Below are positions 9,222-16,891 of a stretch of 64,000 bases of DNA, piece after piece. A program made the position numbers and the translations under genes. Below the pieces are notes generated by a model, which saw nothing but the letters and a program-made list of their open reading frames with translations, ran no database searches and was not told where the DNA came from. The stretch's first letter is position 1, and each line of letters opens with the position of its first letter. The DNA is taken from NCBI RefSeq assembly GCF_049985285.1, contig NZ_JBNIEU010000001.1, forward strand, positions 434,001 through 498,000, written 5' to 3'. The stretch is from Aestuariirhabdus sp049985285. GTDB lineage: Bacteria; Pseudomonadota; Gammaproteobacteria; Pseudomonadales; Aestuariirhabdaceae.

Positions 9222-9922
9222 CCCTGGCTCCCCCCCATCCCCAGCCACTCCGGGTCCCGGCTCAGGGTGAATATATTAAGCCGCACCCGAGCCTTGGGAG
9301 GTTTCACAACCTCATACTCGAGCCCCTCCCAAAACAGACTCCACCGGCTCTCTTCTACACTTTTCAGGTACGCCTGTACGGCAAAAAAATCGCCCTCCAT
9401 TTCCAGGCGCATACCATGGCGATAAAAATCCGGCGCCCTTGACTTGGACTCGCTATCGCCCTTCACTACCTCGGCGGATCCCTGATCTGTATCCGACAAC
9501 GTCAGCGGCTCGCTGTAACTCTCCACACCGATCAGGCTTAGGCCCTTTTGGCGCTGCAACATCACCTGCAACAATTCCGACATCTGTTGCGGGGTTATCA
9601 GGTTCACGGTCGCGTCGCGCAACACTCGATCGAAATGAGCGATACTCTTGTGCAACTCCTCGATCCTACCCCCTCCCACCGCCTGGCGAAGAGCCTGTGC
9701 TTCAGCATGAGTTGAATCGATCTCTGCCTGCAAGGAGGCCATCTCCTGCTGTAACTGTTGCTGCGACGCCAGGACGCTCCTCTTACTTGCGCTCAAGGGA
9801 TCAGAAACCAAGGTAATAAAAAGCATAACCAACACCAGCAAAGCACTTAGCGTAATCAATACACGCTCACGCTCATTACGCTGGTCAATCGCATCGCAAT
9901 AACGCCCCCACCACTGACTCAT
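9218..9922 (-). CDS. mshJ: MSHA biogenesis protein MshJ (PilO/GspM-like)
   Basis: Inner-membrane assembly protein, 234 residues. A cytoplasmic start MSQWWGRYCDAIDQRNERER is followed by one membrane helix (about 22-42, VLITLSALLVLVMLFITLV). A coiled coil (about 50-90) and a ferredoxin-like periplasmic domain complete it. This architecture is that of GspM/PilO. It overlaps the PilN-like gene by four bases upstream and mshK by four bases downstream. The name rests mainly on position between the MshI pair and MshK. Confidence 0.82.
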   Translation of the reverse strand: MSQWWGRYCDAIDQRNERERVLITLSALLVLVMLFITLVSDPLSASKRSVLASQQQLQQEMASLQAEIDSTHAEAQALRQAVGGGRIEELHKSIAHFDRVLRDATVNLITPQQMSELLQVMLQRQKGLSLIGVESYSEPLTLSDTDQGSAEVVKGDSESKSRAPDFYRHGMRLEMEGDFFAVQAYLKSVEESRWSLFWEGLEYEVVKPPKARVRLNIFTLSRDPEWLGMGGSQG

Positions 9923-10527
9923 GGTGTCACCTCGCGCTTGGCCTTCAATTCAAACACCAATAATTTCGTGCGCTCCTCGTCCCGAGTCATGGAAAACAAC
10001 TCAAATCCTTTGCCATAAAACACTGGAGCTTTTTGCAGCGCTTGAAGGTAATGAGGAATCAATTCCGGCTTGCGGGTTTCCCCTTGTAGAGAGAGACGTT
10101 GACCACCCGATAAAAAATCGAACCCCGTCAACCACACACCTCCTTGATGGTTGTTTGACAACCCCCCCATCAAGGCAGTGAACCCTTCCCCCTTCACTTC
10201 GAGCGCTTGCGACAGGTGAAACGCCAATCGCTGCTTGGCTCCCAGATCGGCTTCGAGCCGCGCCACTTCAGCGGCAGATGTGCGATCATTTTTCAATTTC
10301 AGTAACTCGGCAACCGCCTGGTTTCGGCTTTGGGTGAGTTGCTCCACCCCCTCCTGTTGACGGGTAACTGCATCCTGCAGCTTGTGTACCGAGCGATACT
10401 CCATTCCCGCATAAGCAGCAAGCACAAGCGCCAATAACACGCAGGACTGGGCCAACCGCAGCCCCCCGAACCGGGCATGTTCGCGCAGCTTGGCACTGTG
10501 ATGGAAGTTAACCTGCTGCAGTTGCAT
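9919..10527 (-). CDS. PilN-like MSHA protein (MshI2)
   Basis: Inner-membrane assembly protein of the PilN/GspL C-terminal type, 202 residues from the chosen start MQLQQVNFHHSAKLREHARF. That opening is characteristic of PilN-like proteins. A helix near residues 24-42 (AQSCVLLALVLAAYAGMEY) spans the membrane, followed by a coiled coil and a PilN periplasmic domain. The start lies inside the end of mshI, a 20-base overlap. In Shewanella and Vibrio clusters a second mshI-type gene occupies this place. An upstream start at 10572 would extend the overlap and add an unlikely leader. Confidence 0.78.
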   Translation of the reverse strand: MQLQQVNFHHSAKLREHARFGGLRLAQSCVLLALVLAAYAGMEYRSVHKLQDAVTRQQEGVEQLTQSRNQAVAELLKLKNDRTSAAEVARLEADLGAKQRLAFHLSQALEVKGEGFTALMGGLSNNHQGGVWLTGFDFLSGGQRLSLQGETRKPELIPHYLQALQKAPVFYGKGFELFSMTRDEERTKLLVFELKAKREVTP

Positions 10528-11431
10528 ACTCCCCCCATTCGCGTAACGCACCCCCAAGAGAGAGTGCCACACGGGACAACTGTTCGGGATCGACTCCCTG
10601 GCCCAAAGTAATGCCTTGAGAGGTATCGAGCTTCATTACGTAGGCGGCAAGACGCTGATCCAGCGCGGCGACCAGCTGGTCGTCCACTTCGTGTTTGCCA
10701 CTGATCAGGACGGTAGCTACCGCCCCCTTACCCTGCTGGCTTTCGTAATAATCGAGTGAACGTTGCATATCGAGCACCAGCTCGTCCAGCACACCAAGCC
10801 CCTGCTCACGAATATGATCAAAGCCCACTTGCAGGGAGCGACTCATATAGAGCTGGTTATTTTGGGTGACCGTAACCAGGCCACCCCGATCACGCAGATT
10901 AATAATCGCTACCGATTTCTCCCCCGAGGATTGCTGTAACGCGAGGTTTCGCATGGCCAGGTCTGCCAGATCGATGTAATTCAGTTGCAGGCCCGCCCCT
11001 TTCACCGTTTCCGTCAGCTGGGCTATTAAATCCCTGCGCACCGCCGCGACGTAACACATCCGTACCCGGCCACGATAGGCATCCTCTGGCAGCAGAAACG
11101 CATCGACCTCAACCTCATCGAGTGGCGTACTGATTAGATCCTTGATCCGCCAACGCATAGCGTCGGCCAGCTCCTCTGGCGGTACGTCGGGAGCTTCGGC
11201 TAGCAACATCTGATACTGACTCGGCAACAGCACCAGGTTCACACTACCCCTCAGCTGGTTGCGCTCTACCTGCGCCTTGAGCAAGCTCGCCAGATTACCT
11301 TCACTAAAGTCAACTCCGGTGCAGAAGTCTACCTGCCCGGATGACGCCATCGACACCAGGCCGAACGAGCGACTTCCAAGCACCATCCCCAACAAGCCGC
11401 CAGCAGCACCTTTTTTCTTGCGCCACAACAA
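10508..11431 (-). CDS. mshI: MSHA biogenesis protein MshI (PilM-like)
   Basis: Actin-fold cytoplasmic protein of the PilM/GspL family, 307 residues, which binds the N-terminal tail of its PilN-like partner. Visible features: MLWRKKKG start, a SFGLVSMASSGQVDF first strand pair, DAMRWRIKDLI (about residues 88-98), which is typical of the family, and VAIINLRDRGGLVTV (about 175-190). It is the first gene of the locus here; the mshH gene (a CsrD-like regulator) that precedes mshI in Vibrio is not present, the upstream gene being divergent trmL. Confidence 0.85.
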   Translation of the reverse strand: MLWRKKKGAAGGLLGMVLGSRSFGLVSMASSGQVDFCTGVDFSEGNLASLLKAQVERNQLRGSVNLVLLPSQYQMLLAEAPDVPPEELADAMRWRIKDLISTPLDEVEVDAFLLPEDAYRGRVRMCYVAAVRRDLIAQLTETVKGAGLQLNYIDLADLAMRNLALQQSSGEKSVAIINLRDRGGLVTVTQNNQLYMSRSLQVGFDHIREQGLGVLDELVLDMQRSLDYYESQQGKGAVATVLISGKHEVDDQLVAALDQRLAAYVMKLDTSQGITLGQGVDPEQLSRVALSLGGALREWGEYATAAG

Positions 11432-11623
11432 GAACGGACCCCTCCCCCTAGCAATCGAAATAAGACATCAATCTTTATTAAAAACAGCAAATTACAAGAT
11501 TAATATAACAACGTTTGTGAAAAGTGTCACATATCTTTTTAGTGCTTTATATTGACCTTATTTACCCCCGGCTACCGCCGTTGGTTATAATGCCCCACCC
11601 CACCGCACAACGAACTCCATTCA
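11432..11623. promoter_or_regulatory. Divergent control region between mshI and trmL
   Basis: 192 bases separate the divergent genes. The half next to mshI (about 11455-11560) is markedly AT-rich and must hold the promoter of the MSHA operon, but no single pair of hexamers stands out. On the plus strand TATAAT at 11586-11591 lies 32 bases before the trmL start and is a perfect -10. The best -35 at 17 bases (TTACCC, 11563-11568) matches only half. No inverted repeat long enough to call an operator was seen. Confidence 0.5.
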
Positions 11624-12091
11624 ATGCTTCATATTGCCCTGTTCGAACCTGAAATCCCACCCAATACCGGCAACATAATTCGCCTCTGCGCCAACACCGG
11701 TTACCGGCTGCATATCGTGGGTCCCGCCGCCTTCGAGTTCGACGACAAGCGCCTGCGAAGGGCCGGACTGGATTACCACGAATTTGCATCGGTACAGCAC
11801 TGGGAGAGCTTCGACGACTTTGCCCGGGCGATGGCGCCCCAGCGTATCTTCGCCATGACTACCAAGGGGTCCCACAACTACTACCAGACCCGGTATCGCA
11901 AAGGCGACTGCCTGCTCTTTGGTCCCGAGACCCGAGGCCTGCCCGATGAGATCCTGCAGCATCCCGCGATCAGCGATCGCATTCGACTCCCCATGCTGGC
12001 CAATAGCCGTAGCCTAAACCTCTCCAATAGCGTTGCCGCAGCCATCTACGAAAGCTGGCGCCAGCTCGATTTCGAGGGCGCAGCCCCCTAG
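11624..12091 (+). CDS. trmL: tRNA (cytidine/uridine-2'-O)-methyltransferase TrmL
   Basis: SPOUT methyltransferase of 155 residues that 2'-O-methylates the wobble base 34 of leucine tRNAs. The opening MLHIALFEPEIPPNTGNIIR is the family motif I. FGPETRGLP (about 105-113) and MLANSRSLNLSNSVAAAIYE (about 125-144) are motifs II and III, which form the trefoil knot and bind S-adenosylmethionine. Length equals that of E. coli TrmL (157). In Pseudomonas trmL lies next to secB; here the two are separated by the insertion sequence. Confidence 0.95.
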   Translation: MLHIALFEPEIPPNTGNIIRLCANTGYRLHIVGPAAFEFDDKRLRRAGLDYHEFASVQHWESFDDFARAMAPQRIFAMTTKGSHNYYQTRYRKGDCLLFGPETRGLPDEILQHPAISDRIRLPMLANSRSLNLSNSVAAAIYESWRQLDFEGAAP

Positions 12092-12209
12092 CCCTCAACC
12101 AGAAATGTTGGCCTGACAAGGAGCATTAAGCGACCCGCCCGTGGCTCTCGTGTCATACGACTGACAGGGAAGCCAGAGGGGCAGATCGTGCAAGAGCAAC
12201 TATCGGCCC
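12092..12209. other. Gap between trmL and the insertion sequence
   Basis: 118 bases with no reading frame, promoter or hairpin that I can support. It is the remaining part of the former trmL-secB spacer. Confidence 0.4.
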
Positions 12210-12230
12210 CTACATCCTGTACATAAAAAA
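12210..12230 (+). repeat. Left terminal inverted repeat of the IS
   Basis: Begins CTACATCCTGTACAT and ends in a run of A. It is an exact 21-base match to the reverse complement of 13841-13861. It is followed at once by the GGGGC-GCAA-GCCCC hairpin; read on the minus strand this hairpin plus the T-run forms a terminator pointing out of the element. Confidence 0.85.
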
Positions 12231-12258
12231 GGGGCGCAAGCCCCACAGATTGCTGACA

Positions 12259-12287
12259 AAGTCCTCGCCCTTGTGCGGGGACTTTTT
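12259..12287 (+). terminator. Inward-facing terminator at the left IS end
   Basis: AAGTCCTCGC / GCGGGGACTT forms a 10-bp stem (one G-U pair) with a 6-base loop and is followed by TTTTA. It lies between outside transcription from trmL and the transposase, and would block read-through. TATAAT at 12287-12292, six bases before the transposase ATG, touches the T-run but has no good -35. Confidence 0.75.
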
Positions 12288-12297
12288 ATAATAGGGT

Positions 12298-13641
12298 ATG
12301 CTAAACGACACGCCCCCATCTCAAGCCACCATGGAGTTCGTCACCATCGACGAACTCGTTCCTCAAGATCACCTGCTGCGCAAGATCGACAAGACCATCG
12401 ACTTCAGTTTTATCCATGAGTTGGTTAAGGACCTTTACTGCGCAGACAACGGTCGGCCAGCACTCGACCCAACGATGCTGTTCAAGCTGTTGTTCATCGG
12501 CTACCTCTACGGTATCCGTAGCGAGCGTCAGCTGATACGCGAAGTACAAGTTAACGTGGCCTACCGCTGGTTTCTGCGGCTGGGCTTGACCGACAAGGTG
12601 CCTGATGCGTCTACGCTCAGTCAGAACCGGCGCCGCCGGTTTAATGAGTCGGATGTTTATCAGCAGATCTTCGATGAGATCGTGTGCCAGGCGATGCGCA
12701 AGAAGCTGGTTTCTGGCAAGGTGTTGTACACCGATTCCACTCACCTAAAAGCCAATGCCAACAAGGGCAAGTGGGTCAAGGCACGCGCCGAGGCATCCTG
12801 CCGAGACTATCTGGGCGAACTGGACAAAGCGGTTGAGGAGGATCGGCTCAAGCATGGAAAAAAGCCCTTGCCACCGCGCTCGAAGAAGCCCGAGACGCGG
12901 GAAATCAAGCAAAGTACGACTGATCCAGACAGCGGCTACATGGTGCGCGATGGCAAGCCCAAAGGGTTCTTTTACCTTGACCACCGGACGGTCGATGACC
13001 GGTGCAATATCATCACCGATGTTCACGTCACCTCCGGGAATGTTCATGACAGCATCCCCTACCTAAACCGCCTGGACCGGCAGCGCCAACGCTTCGGCTT
13101 TGAAGTAAGCGCAGTGGGACTGGATGCCGGGTATTTTACCGCCGGCATCACGAAGGGTCTTGAGGATCGCGACATCTATGGAGTGATCAGTTATCGCAGG
13201 CCCACGCACCGCAAGGGCTACTTCTACAAGCGCGAATACCGCTACGACGCTAACACAGACAGCTATCGCTGCCCCCAGGGCCAGACACTCATCTACGCGA
13301 CCACTGACCGTAACGGCTATCGTCACTACCACTCCGATTCAAAGCAGTGCCGCCACTGCCCACAGAGAGAATGCTGCACGCGTAATGTAAACGCCAAAAA
13401 AACCGTCACTCGGCATGTGTGGGAAGGCAGTAAGGAACGAGCCAACAGTCATCGACTGACCGAAGGTGGGCGGCTGATATACGCCCGGCGCAAGGAAACG
13501 GTCGAACGAAGTTTTGCTGATGCCAAGCAGCTTCACGGATACCGATATGCACGCTTTCGCGGTCAAGAAAAGGTGGCCGCGCAGTGCCTGATGACTGCCG
13601 CCGCGCAGAACATGAAGAAAATAGCCCTGCTATGCGCCTGA
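12298..13641 (+). CDS. IS1182-family transposase
   Basis: DDE transposase of 447 residues, apparently intact. The N-terminal DUF772 region contains LFKLLFIGYLYGIRSERQL (about 60-78) and VPDASTLSQNRRRRF (about 100-114). Catalytic acidic residues fit TDST (near 142), GLDAGY (near 274) and ETVERSFADAK (Glu near 402). A cysteine cluster, CRHCPQRECC (about 350-360), resembles the zinc-knuckle region seen in this family. The ATG has only AGGG just before it, so translation may be weak. The reading frame has no stop or frameshift. Confidence 0.9.
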   Translation: MLNDTPPSQATMEFVTIDELVPQDHLLRKIDKTIDFSFIHELVKDLYCADNGRPALDPTMLFKLLFIGYLYGIRSERQLIREVQVNVAYRWFLRLGLTDKVPDASTLSQNRRRRFNESDVYQQIFDEIVCQAMRKKLVSGKVLYTDSTHLKANANKGKWVKARAEASCRDYLGELDKAVEEDRLKHGKKPLPPRSKKPETREIKQSTTDPDSGYMVRDGKPKGFFYLDHRTVDDRCNIITDVHVTSGNVHDSIPYLNRLDRQRQRFGFEVSAVGLDAGYFTAGITKGLEDRDIYGVISYRRPTHRKGYFYKREYRYDANTDSYRCPQGQTLIYATTDRNGYRHYHSDSKQCRHCPQRECCTRNVNAKKTVTRHVWEGSKERANSHRLTEGGRLIYARRKETVERSFADAKQLHGYRYARFRGQEKVAAQCLMTAAAQNMKKIALLCA

Positions 13642-13779
13642 ACAGGTGTTTTTACCCTTTCAGCTCCAAGTTTTATCGCGACACGGCCCATTGTAAGACC
13701 GCTTGAGCCGGCAGACGGAAGAAAATAGCTTCAGCTTCAACAGCAGGAAAACTTCCATCAATCAGCTACCAAGTCCTAG

Positions 13780-13812
13780 AAAAAGCAAACCCCGGTAAAA
13801 ATACCGGGGTTT
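13780..13812 (-). terminator. Inward-facing terminator at the right IS end
   Basis: AAACCCCGGTA and TACCGGGGTTT (13787-13797 and 13802-13812) form a perfect 11-bp stem with a 4-base loop. On the minus strand it is followed by GCTTTTTC. It would stop transcription arriving from secB and mirrors the hairpin at the left end. Confidence 0.8.
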
Positions 13813-13840
13813 GTCAGTGGTCTGAGGGGCGCAAGCCCCA

Positions 13841-13861
13841 TTTTTTATGTACAGGATGTAG
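13841..13861 (-). repeat. Right terminal inverted repeat of the IS
   Basis: Exact inverted copy of 12210-12230. The adjacent GGGGCGCAAGCCCC at 13826-13839, followed by ATTTTTT, would end transposase transcripts leaving the element. The secB stop codon begins seven bases further on. Confidence 0.85.
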
Positions 13862-13867
13862 CGAAAC

Positions 13868-14350
13868 TTACTCGCCGGCAGTTTCCTGCTCTGCCTGCTT
13901 CTGGGCAACGGCCTGCGCATAGAGTGCGTCAAAGTTAACCGGTGCCAGCATCACAGGCGGAAAGCTTCCACGAGTGACCAGGTTGTCGATCGCCTCGCGG
14001 GCATAGGGGAACAGAATATTAGGGCAGAAACTACCCAGGGTGTGGTGCAGGGCTGTCTCTTCCATATTCATCACGGCAAAGATACCTGCTTGCTGCACCT
14101 CGGCAACGAAAGCCGTATCCTCACTGTTCTCTACGCTTACCGTCAATGACAGCACCACCTCGAAAACGCCCTCGTCGAGCTTGCTGTTACGGGTATTGAG
14201 GTCCAGGTTTACCTTGGGCTTCCACTCTTTACGAAACATCTCGGGAGATTTCGGGGACTCGAAAGAGATATCTTTTACGTAGATCCGCTGCAGTGAGAAC
14301 TGGGGCTGATTTGAAGACTCAGCTGCCTGATTTTGTTGTTCTTCGGCCAT
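13868..14350 (-). CDS. secB: Protein-export chaperone SecB
   Basis: Cytoplasmic tetrameric chaperone that keeps preproteins unfolded and hands them to SecA, 160 residues (E. coli 155). FSLQRIYVKDISFESPKSPE (about 18-37) and the LGSFCPNILFPYAREAIDNL stretch (about 105-124) are SecB hallmarks, and the protein ends in an acidic, Gln/Ala-rich tail. It is the last gene of the minus-strand set yibN-grxC-secB, a conserved gammaproteobacterial order. Its normal terminator was probably displaced by the IS inserted just past its stop. Confidence 0.95.
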   Translation of the reverse strand: MAEEQQNQAAESSNQPQFSLQRIYVKDISFESPKSPEMFRKEWKPKVNLDLNTRNSKLDEGVFEVVLSLTVSVENSEDTAFVAEVQQAGIFAVMNMEETALHHTLGSFCPNILFPYAREAIDNLVTRGSFPPVMLAPVNFDALYAQAVAQKQAEQETAGE

Positions 14351-14444
14351 CGAAAGGCTCCTTTGAGTATGTTTCTGTTTATCTTACGTGATTAAAGGCG
14401 GCCTCCACCGGGGCAACCACCTGTATATTTTTAAACGCCAGCGC

Positions 14445-14711
14445 TCATGCAGCCAGCAGAGGATCCAGCGCTCCGCGGCGCTCAAGCGCATAGAGCTCAT
14501 CGCAGCCTCCGATGTGCTGCTCGCCAATCCAGATCTGTGGCACCGAGGTCCGACCCGCCTTACGGATCATCTCCTGGCGCAGGTGCGCCTGACCGTCCAC
14601 CGAGATCAACTCCAGCTCAATACCGTTTGCCACCTGTTTTCGCTGCAGTAACTGCAGCGCGCGAATACAGAAGGGGCAATAGCTGGAGCTATAGATAACA
14701 ACACGGCTCAT
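14445..14711 (-). CDS. grxC: Glutaredoxin 3 (GrxC)
   Basis: Dithiol glutaredoxin of 88 residues that reduces protein disulfides and glutathione mixed disulfides in the cytoplasm. The active site is CPFC (residues 12-15) instead of the common CPYC. TSVPQIWIGEQHIGGCDEL (about 55-73) contains the cis-Pro and the glutathione-binding GGxDE-like segment, here GGCDE. Seven bases separate it from yibN upstream, so they are co-transcribed. Confidence 0.93.
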   Translation of the reverse strand: MSRVVIYSSSYCPFCIRALQLLQRKQVANGIELELISVDGQAHLRQEMIRKAGRTSVPQIWIGEQHIGGCDELYALERRGALDPLLAA

Positions 14712-14718
14712 GAACAGG

Positions 14719-15138
14719 CTAGCCCTTCTTCACCAGGGGCAGGTTCTCCCCTTTCCAGGCGTTTACACCACCGCTCATGCGCACGACCCGGGTAAATCCG
14801 GCGGCAACCAGCGCCTTACCCGCCACCCCGGCGTGCTGCCCGGCCGCATCGACCACAATGATCGAGCGATCCTTGTCATCACCTAGCTCGCTGCTTCTTT
14901 CCGCCACTTTGGCGTAGGGGATATTGACCGATTCCACGATATGGCCCGCAGAAAAATCCTTCTTCTCACGCACGTCCAGCACCAGGGCGTTTTCGTTATT
15001 AATCAAACGGGTAGCCTGTTGGGTCGTCACCGTTTTGCCACCCTTTCGGCTTTCGGTCCATAGCAATAGTGTCAGCAACCCAAGGAAGGTCGATACCAGG
15101 ATTGGGTTATTCGCAATAAAATCTAACAGCTTTTCCAT
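14719..15138 (-). CDS. yibN: YibN-like membrane rhodanese lacking the catalytic Cys
   Basis: Inner-membrane protein of 139 residues: an N-terminal helix (about 10-28) followed by a cytoplasmic rhodanese fold. VLDVREKKDFSAGHI (about 53-67) is rhodanese motif 1, and the C-terminus GENLPLV matches E. coli YibN. The active-site loop reads IIVVDAAGQHAGVAG and has no cysteine. There is no cysteine anywhere in the protein, so sulfurtransferase activity is unlikely. The start at 15138 was chosen because the longer frame to 15657 runs into gpmI on the other strand and lacks any homology. Confidence 0.88.
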   Translation of the reverse strand: MEKLLDFIANNPILVSTFLGLLTLLLWTESRKGGKTVTTQQATRLINNENALVLDVREKKDFSAGHIVESVNIPYAKVAERSSELGDDKDRSIIVVDAAGQHAGVAGKALVAAGFTRVVRMSGGVNAWKGENLPLVKKG

Positions 15139-15315
15139 CTTGCTTTCACACGCTCGTATCGTCACAAAGCGGTGGAGTATACAGGGTTCGGGGCATAGGC
15201 TGAATACGAAATAGAGACAAATGCCATCTCTAAGGCGCAGAGGAGGCACAATAGCCATCGACAACACAACGGGGTAAAATTCGCGATCCTCTTCCCAGGC
15301 CACTCGTACGAGCTT

Positions 15316-16869
15316 ATGAGCACAGCAAAAACCACCACCGCACTGATTATTCTCGACGGTTTCGGACACAGCGAGACGTCTGATTCCAACGCCATTGCCG
15401 CCGCCGACACCCCGACCTGGGACCGCCTCTGCCAGCAATACCCCAACGTTCTGGTTTCCGGCTCCGGCGAGGATGTCGGGCTGCCCGACGGACAGATGGG
15501 CAATTCCGAGGTGGGGCACATGAACCTGGGCGCGGGACGAGTGGTTTACCAGGAACTGACCCGCATCAGCAAGGCGATCGCTGATGGCTCTTTTTACCAG
15601 AACCCCGCATTGCAGGAGGCCGTCCGCAGCGCCGCAAGCCGCGGCAACGCGGTTCATATTATGGGGCTGGTATCACCCGGCGGCGTCCACAGCCATGAAG
15701 ATCACATCAGCGCGATGATCGAACTGGCGCGCCGAGAGGGCGCCCGCGAGGTCTACCTGCACGCCTTTCTCGATGGCCGTGACACCCCTCCGCGCAGCGC
15801 AGAGAGCTCACTGGCTCGCCTCGACCAACAGCTGCAAGAGCATAACCTTGGCCGCATCGCCAGCATCATCGGTCGCTACTATGCCATGGATCGCGACCAG
15901 CGCTGGGAGCGGGTCAGCAAGGCCTACCGCCTACTGACCGAAGGCGAAGCCGAATACCAAGCTGAGTCCGCGGTGCAAGCACTGCAACAGGCTTATGAGC
16001 GGGACGAAAGCGACGAGTTCGTCGATGCCACCACGATACAGCAGCCCGGCCAGGGGGCGGCAACCCTGAACGATGGCGACGCACTGATCTTTATGAACTT
16101 CCGTGCCGACCGCGCGCGCCAGATCACGCGCGCCTTCGTCGATAGCGATTTCGATGGCTTCGTGCGCAACCGACACCCCCAACTGGCCGGCATGGTGATG
16201 CTGACCCAGTACGCCGACAACATCGATACGCTGTGCGCTTTCCCCTCAACCAGCCTGAACAACACCCTGGGAGAGGTCATGGAACAACAGGGTAAGACCC
16301 AGTTACGCATCGCTGAAACCGAAAAATACGCCCACGTTACCTTTTTCTTTAGCGGTGGCCGCGAACAAGCGTACGACGGCGAAACCCGTATTTTAGTAAA
16401 TTCTCCCCAGGTGGCCACCTACGACCTGCAACCCGAGATGAGCGCGCCCGAGGTGACCGAGAAGCTGGTCGCAGCCATCGACAGCAGGAGATACGACCTT
16501 GTAGTCTGCAATTACGCCAACGGTGACATGGTCGGCCACACCGGAAACTTTGATGCCGCCGTAAAGGCCGTCGAGTGCCTCGACCACTGCCTGCAACAGA
16601 TTACCGACGCTCTGCTGCGCAACGGTGGCCAGTGCCTGGTCACCGCGGACCACGGCAACGTCGAACAGATGCGAGACGAGCACACCGGTCAGGCGCACAC
16701 GGCACATACCTGTGAAGCCGTCCCCTGCCTCTACGTAGGTGAGCGCAAGCTAACCCTGAAAGATGGTGGTATCCTATCTGACATCGCCCCAACCCTGCTC
16801 GATCTGATGGGACTGGAACAGCCCCCAGAGATGAGCGGTAGCAGCCTGTTACAGCCGCAACAGGCCTGA
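15316..16869 (+). CDS. gpmI: 2,3-bisphosphoglycerate-independent phosphoglycerate mutase
   Basis: Glycolytic and gluconeogenic enzyme interconverting 3- and 2-phosphoglycerate, with two Mn ions, 517 residues (E. coli 514). LIILDGFGHSE near residue 10 supplies a metal-binding Asp. GLPDGQMGNSEVGH carries the phosphorylated Ser64. HAFLDGRDTPPRSA (about 153-166) and the C-terminal metal sites CNYANGDMVGHTG and TADHGNVEQM are all present. No clear Shine-Dalgarno precedes the ATG. Heads the plus-strand group gpmI-envC-ctpA-yibQ, divergent from yibN. Confidence 0.96.
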   Translation: MSTAKTTTALIILDGFGHSETSDSNAIAAADTPTWDRLCQQYPNVLVSGSGEDVGLPDGQMGNSEVGHMNLGAGRVVYQELTRISKAIADGSFYQNPALQEAVRSAASRGNAVHIMGLVSPGGVHSHEDHISAMIELARREGAREVYLHAFLDGRDTPPRSAESSLARLDQQLQEHNLGRIASIIGRYYAMDRDQRWERVSKAYRLLTEGEAEYQAESAVQALQQAYERDESDEFVDATTIQQPGQGAATLNDGDALIFMNFRADRARQITRAFVDSDFDGFVRNRHPQLAGMVMLTQYADNIDTLCAFPSTSLNNTLGEVMEQQGKTQLRIAETEKYAHVTFFFSGGREQAYDGETRILVNSPQVATYDLQPEMSAPEVTEKLVAAIDSRRYDLVVCNYANGDMVGHTGNFDAAVKAVECLDHCLQQITDALLRNGGQCLVTADHGNVEQMRDEHTGQAHTAHTCEAVPCLYVGERKLTLKDGGILSDIAPTLLDLMGLEQPPEMSGSSLLQPQQA

Positions 16870-16891
16870 GATCCGAGGTACCGTAACCCCG

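Larger units (their letters stand above)
12210..13861 (+). mobile_element. IS1182-like insertion sequence with hairpin ends
   Basis: About 1652 bases carrying one transposase gene. The outermost 21 bases (12210-12230, beginning CTACATCCTG) recur exactly, inverted, at 13841-13861. Inside each lies GGGGCGCAAGCCCC (12231-12244 and 13826-13839), then CAGnnnnCTGACAAA, then a strong hairpin with a T-run facing inward (12259-12287; 13812 back to 13780). Both ends thus share one layout over roughly 50 bases. No direct target repeat is seen (GCCC on the left, CGAA on the right). The right end lies six bases past the secB stop. An alternative is that the true tips lie further in and the outer repeats are a palindromic target. 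Confidence 0.8.

Noticed and set aside
12231..12244. GGGGCGCAAGCCCC considered as a dispersed genomic repeat
   Set aside because: I found it only at the two IS ends in this window, so it is treated as part of the element.
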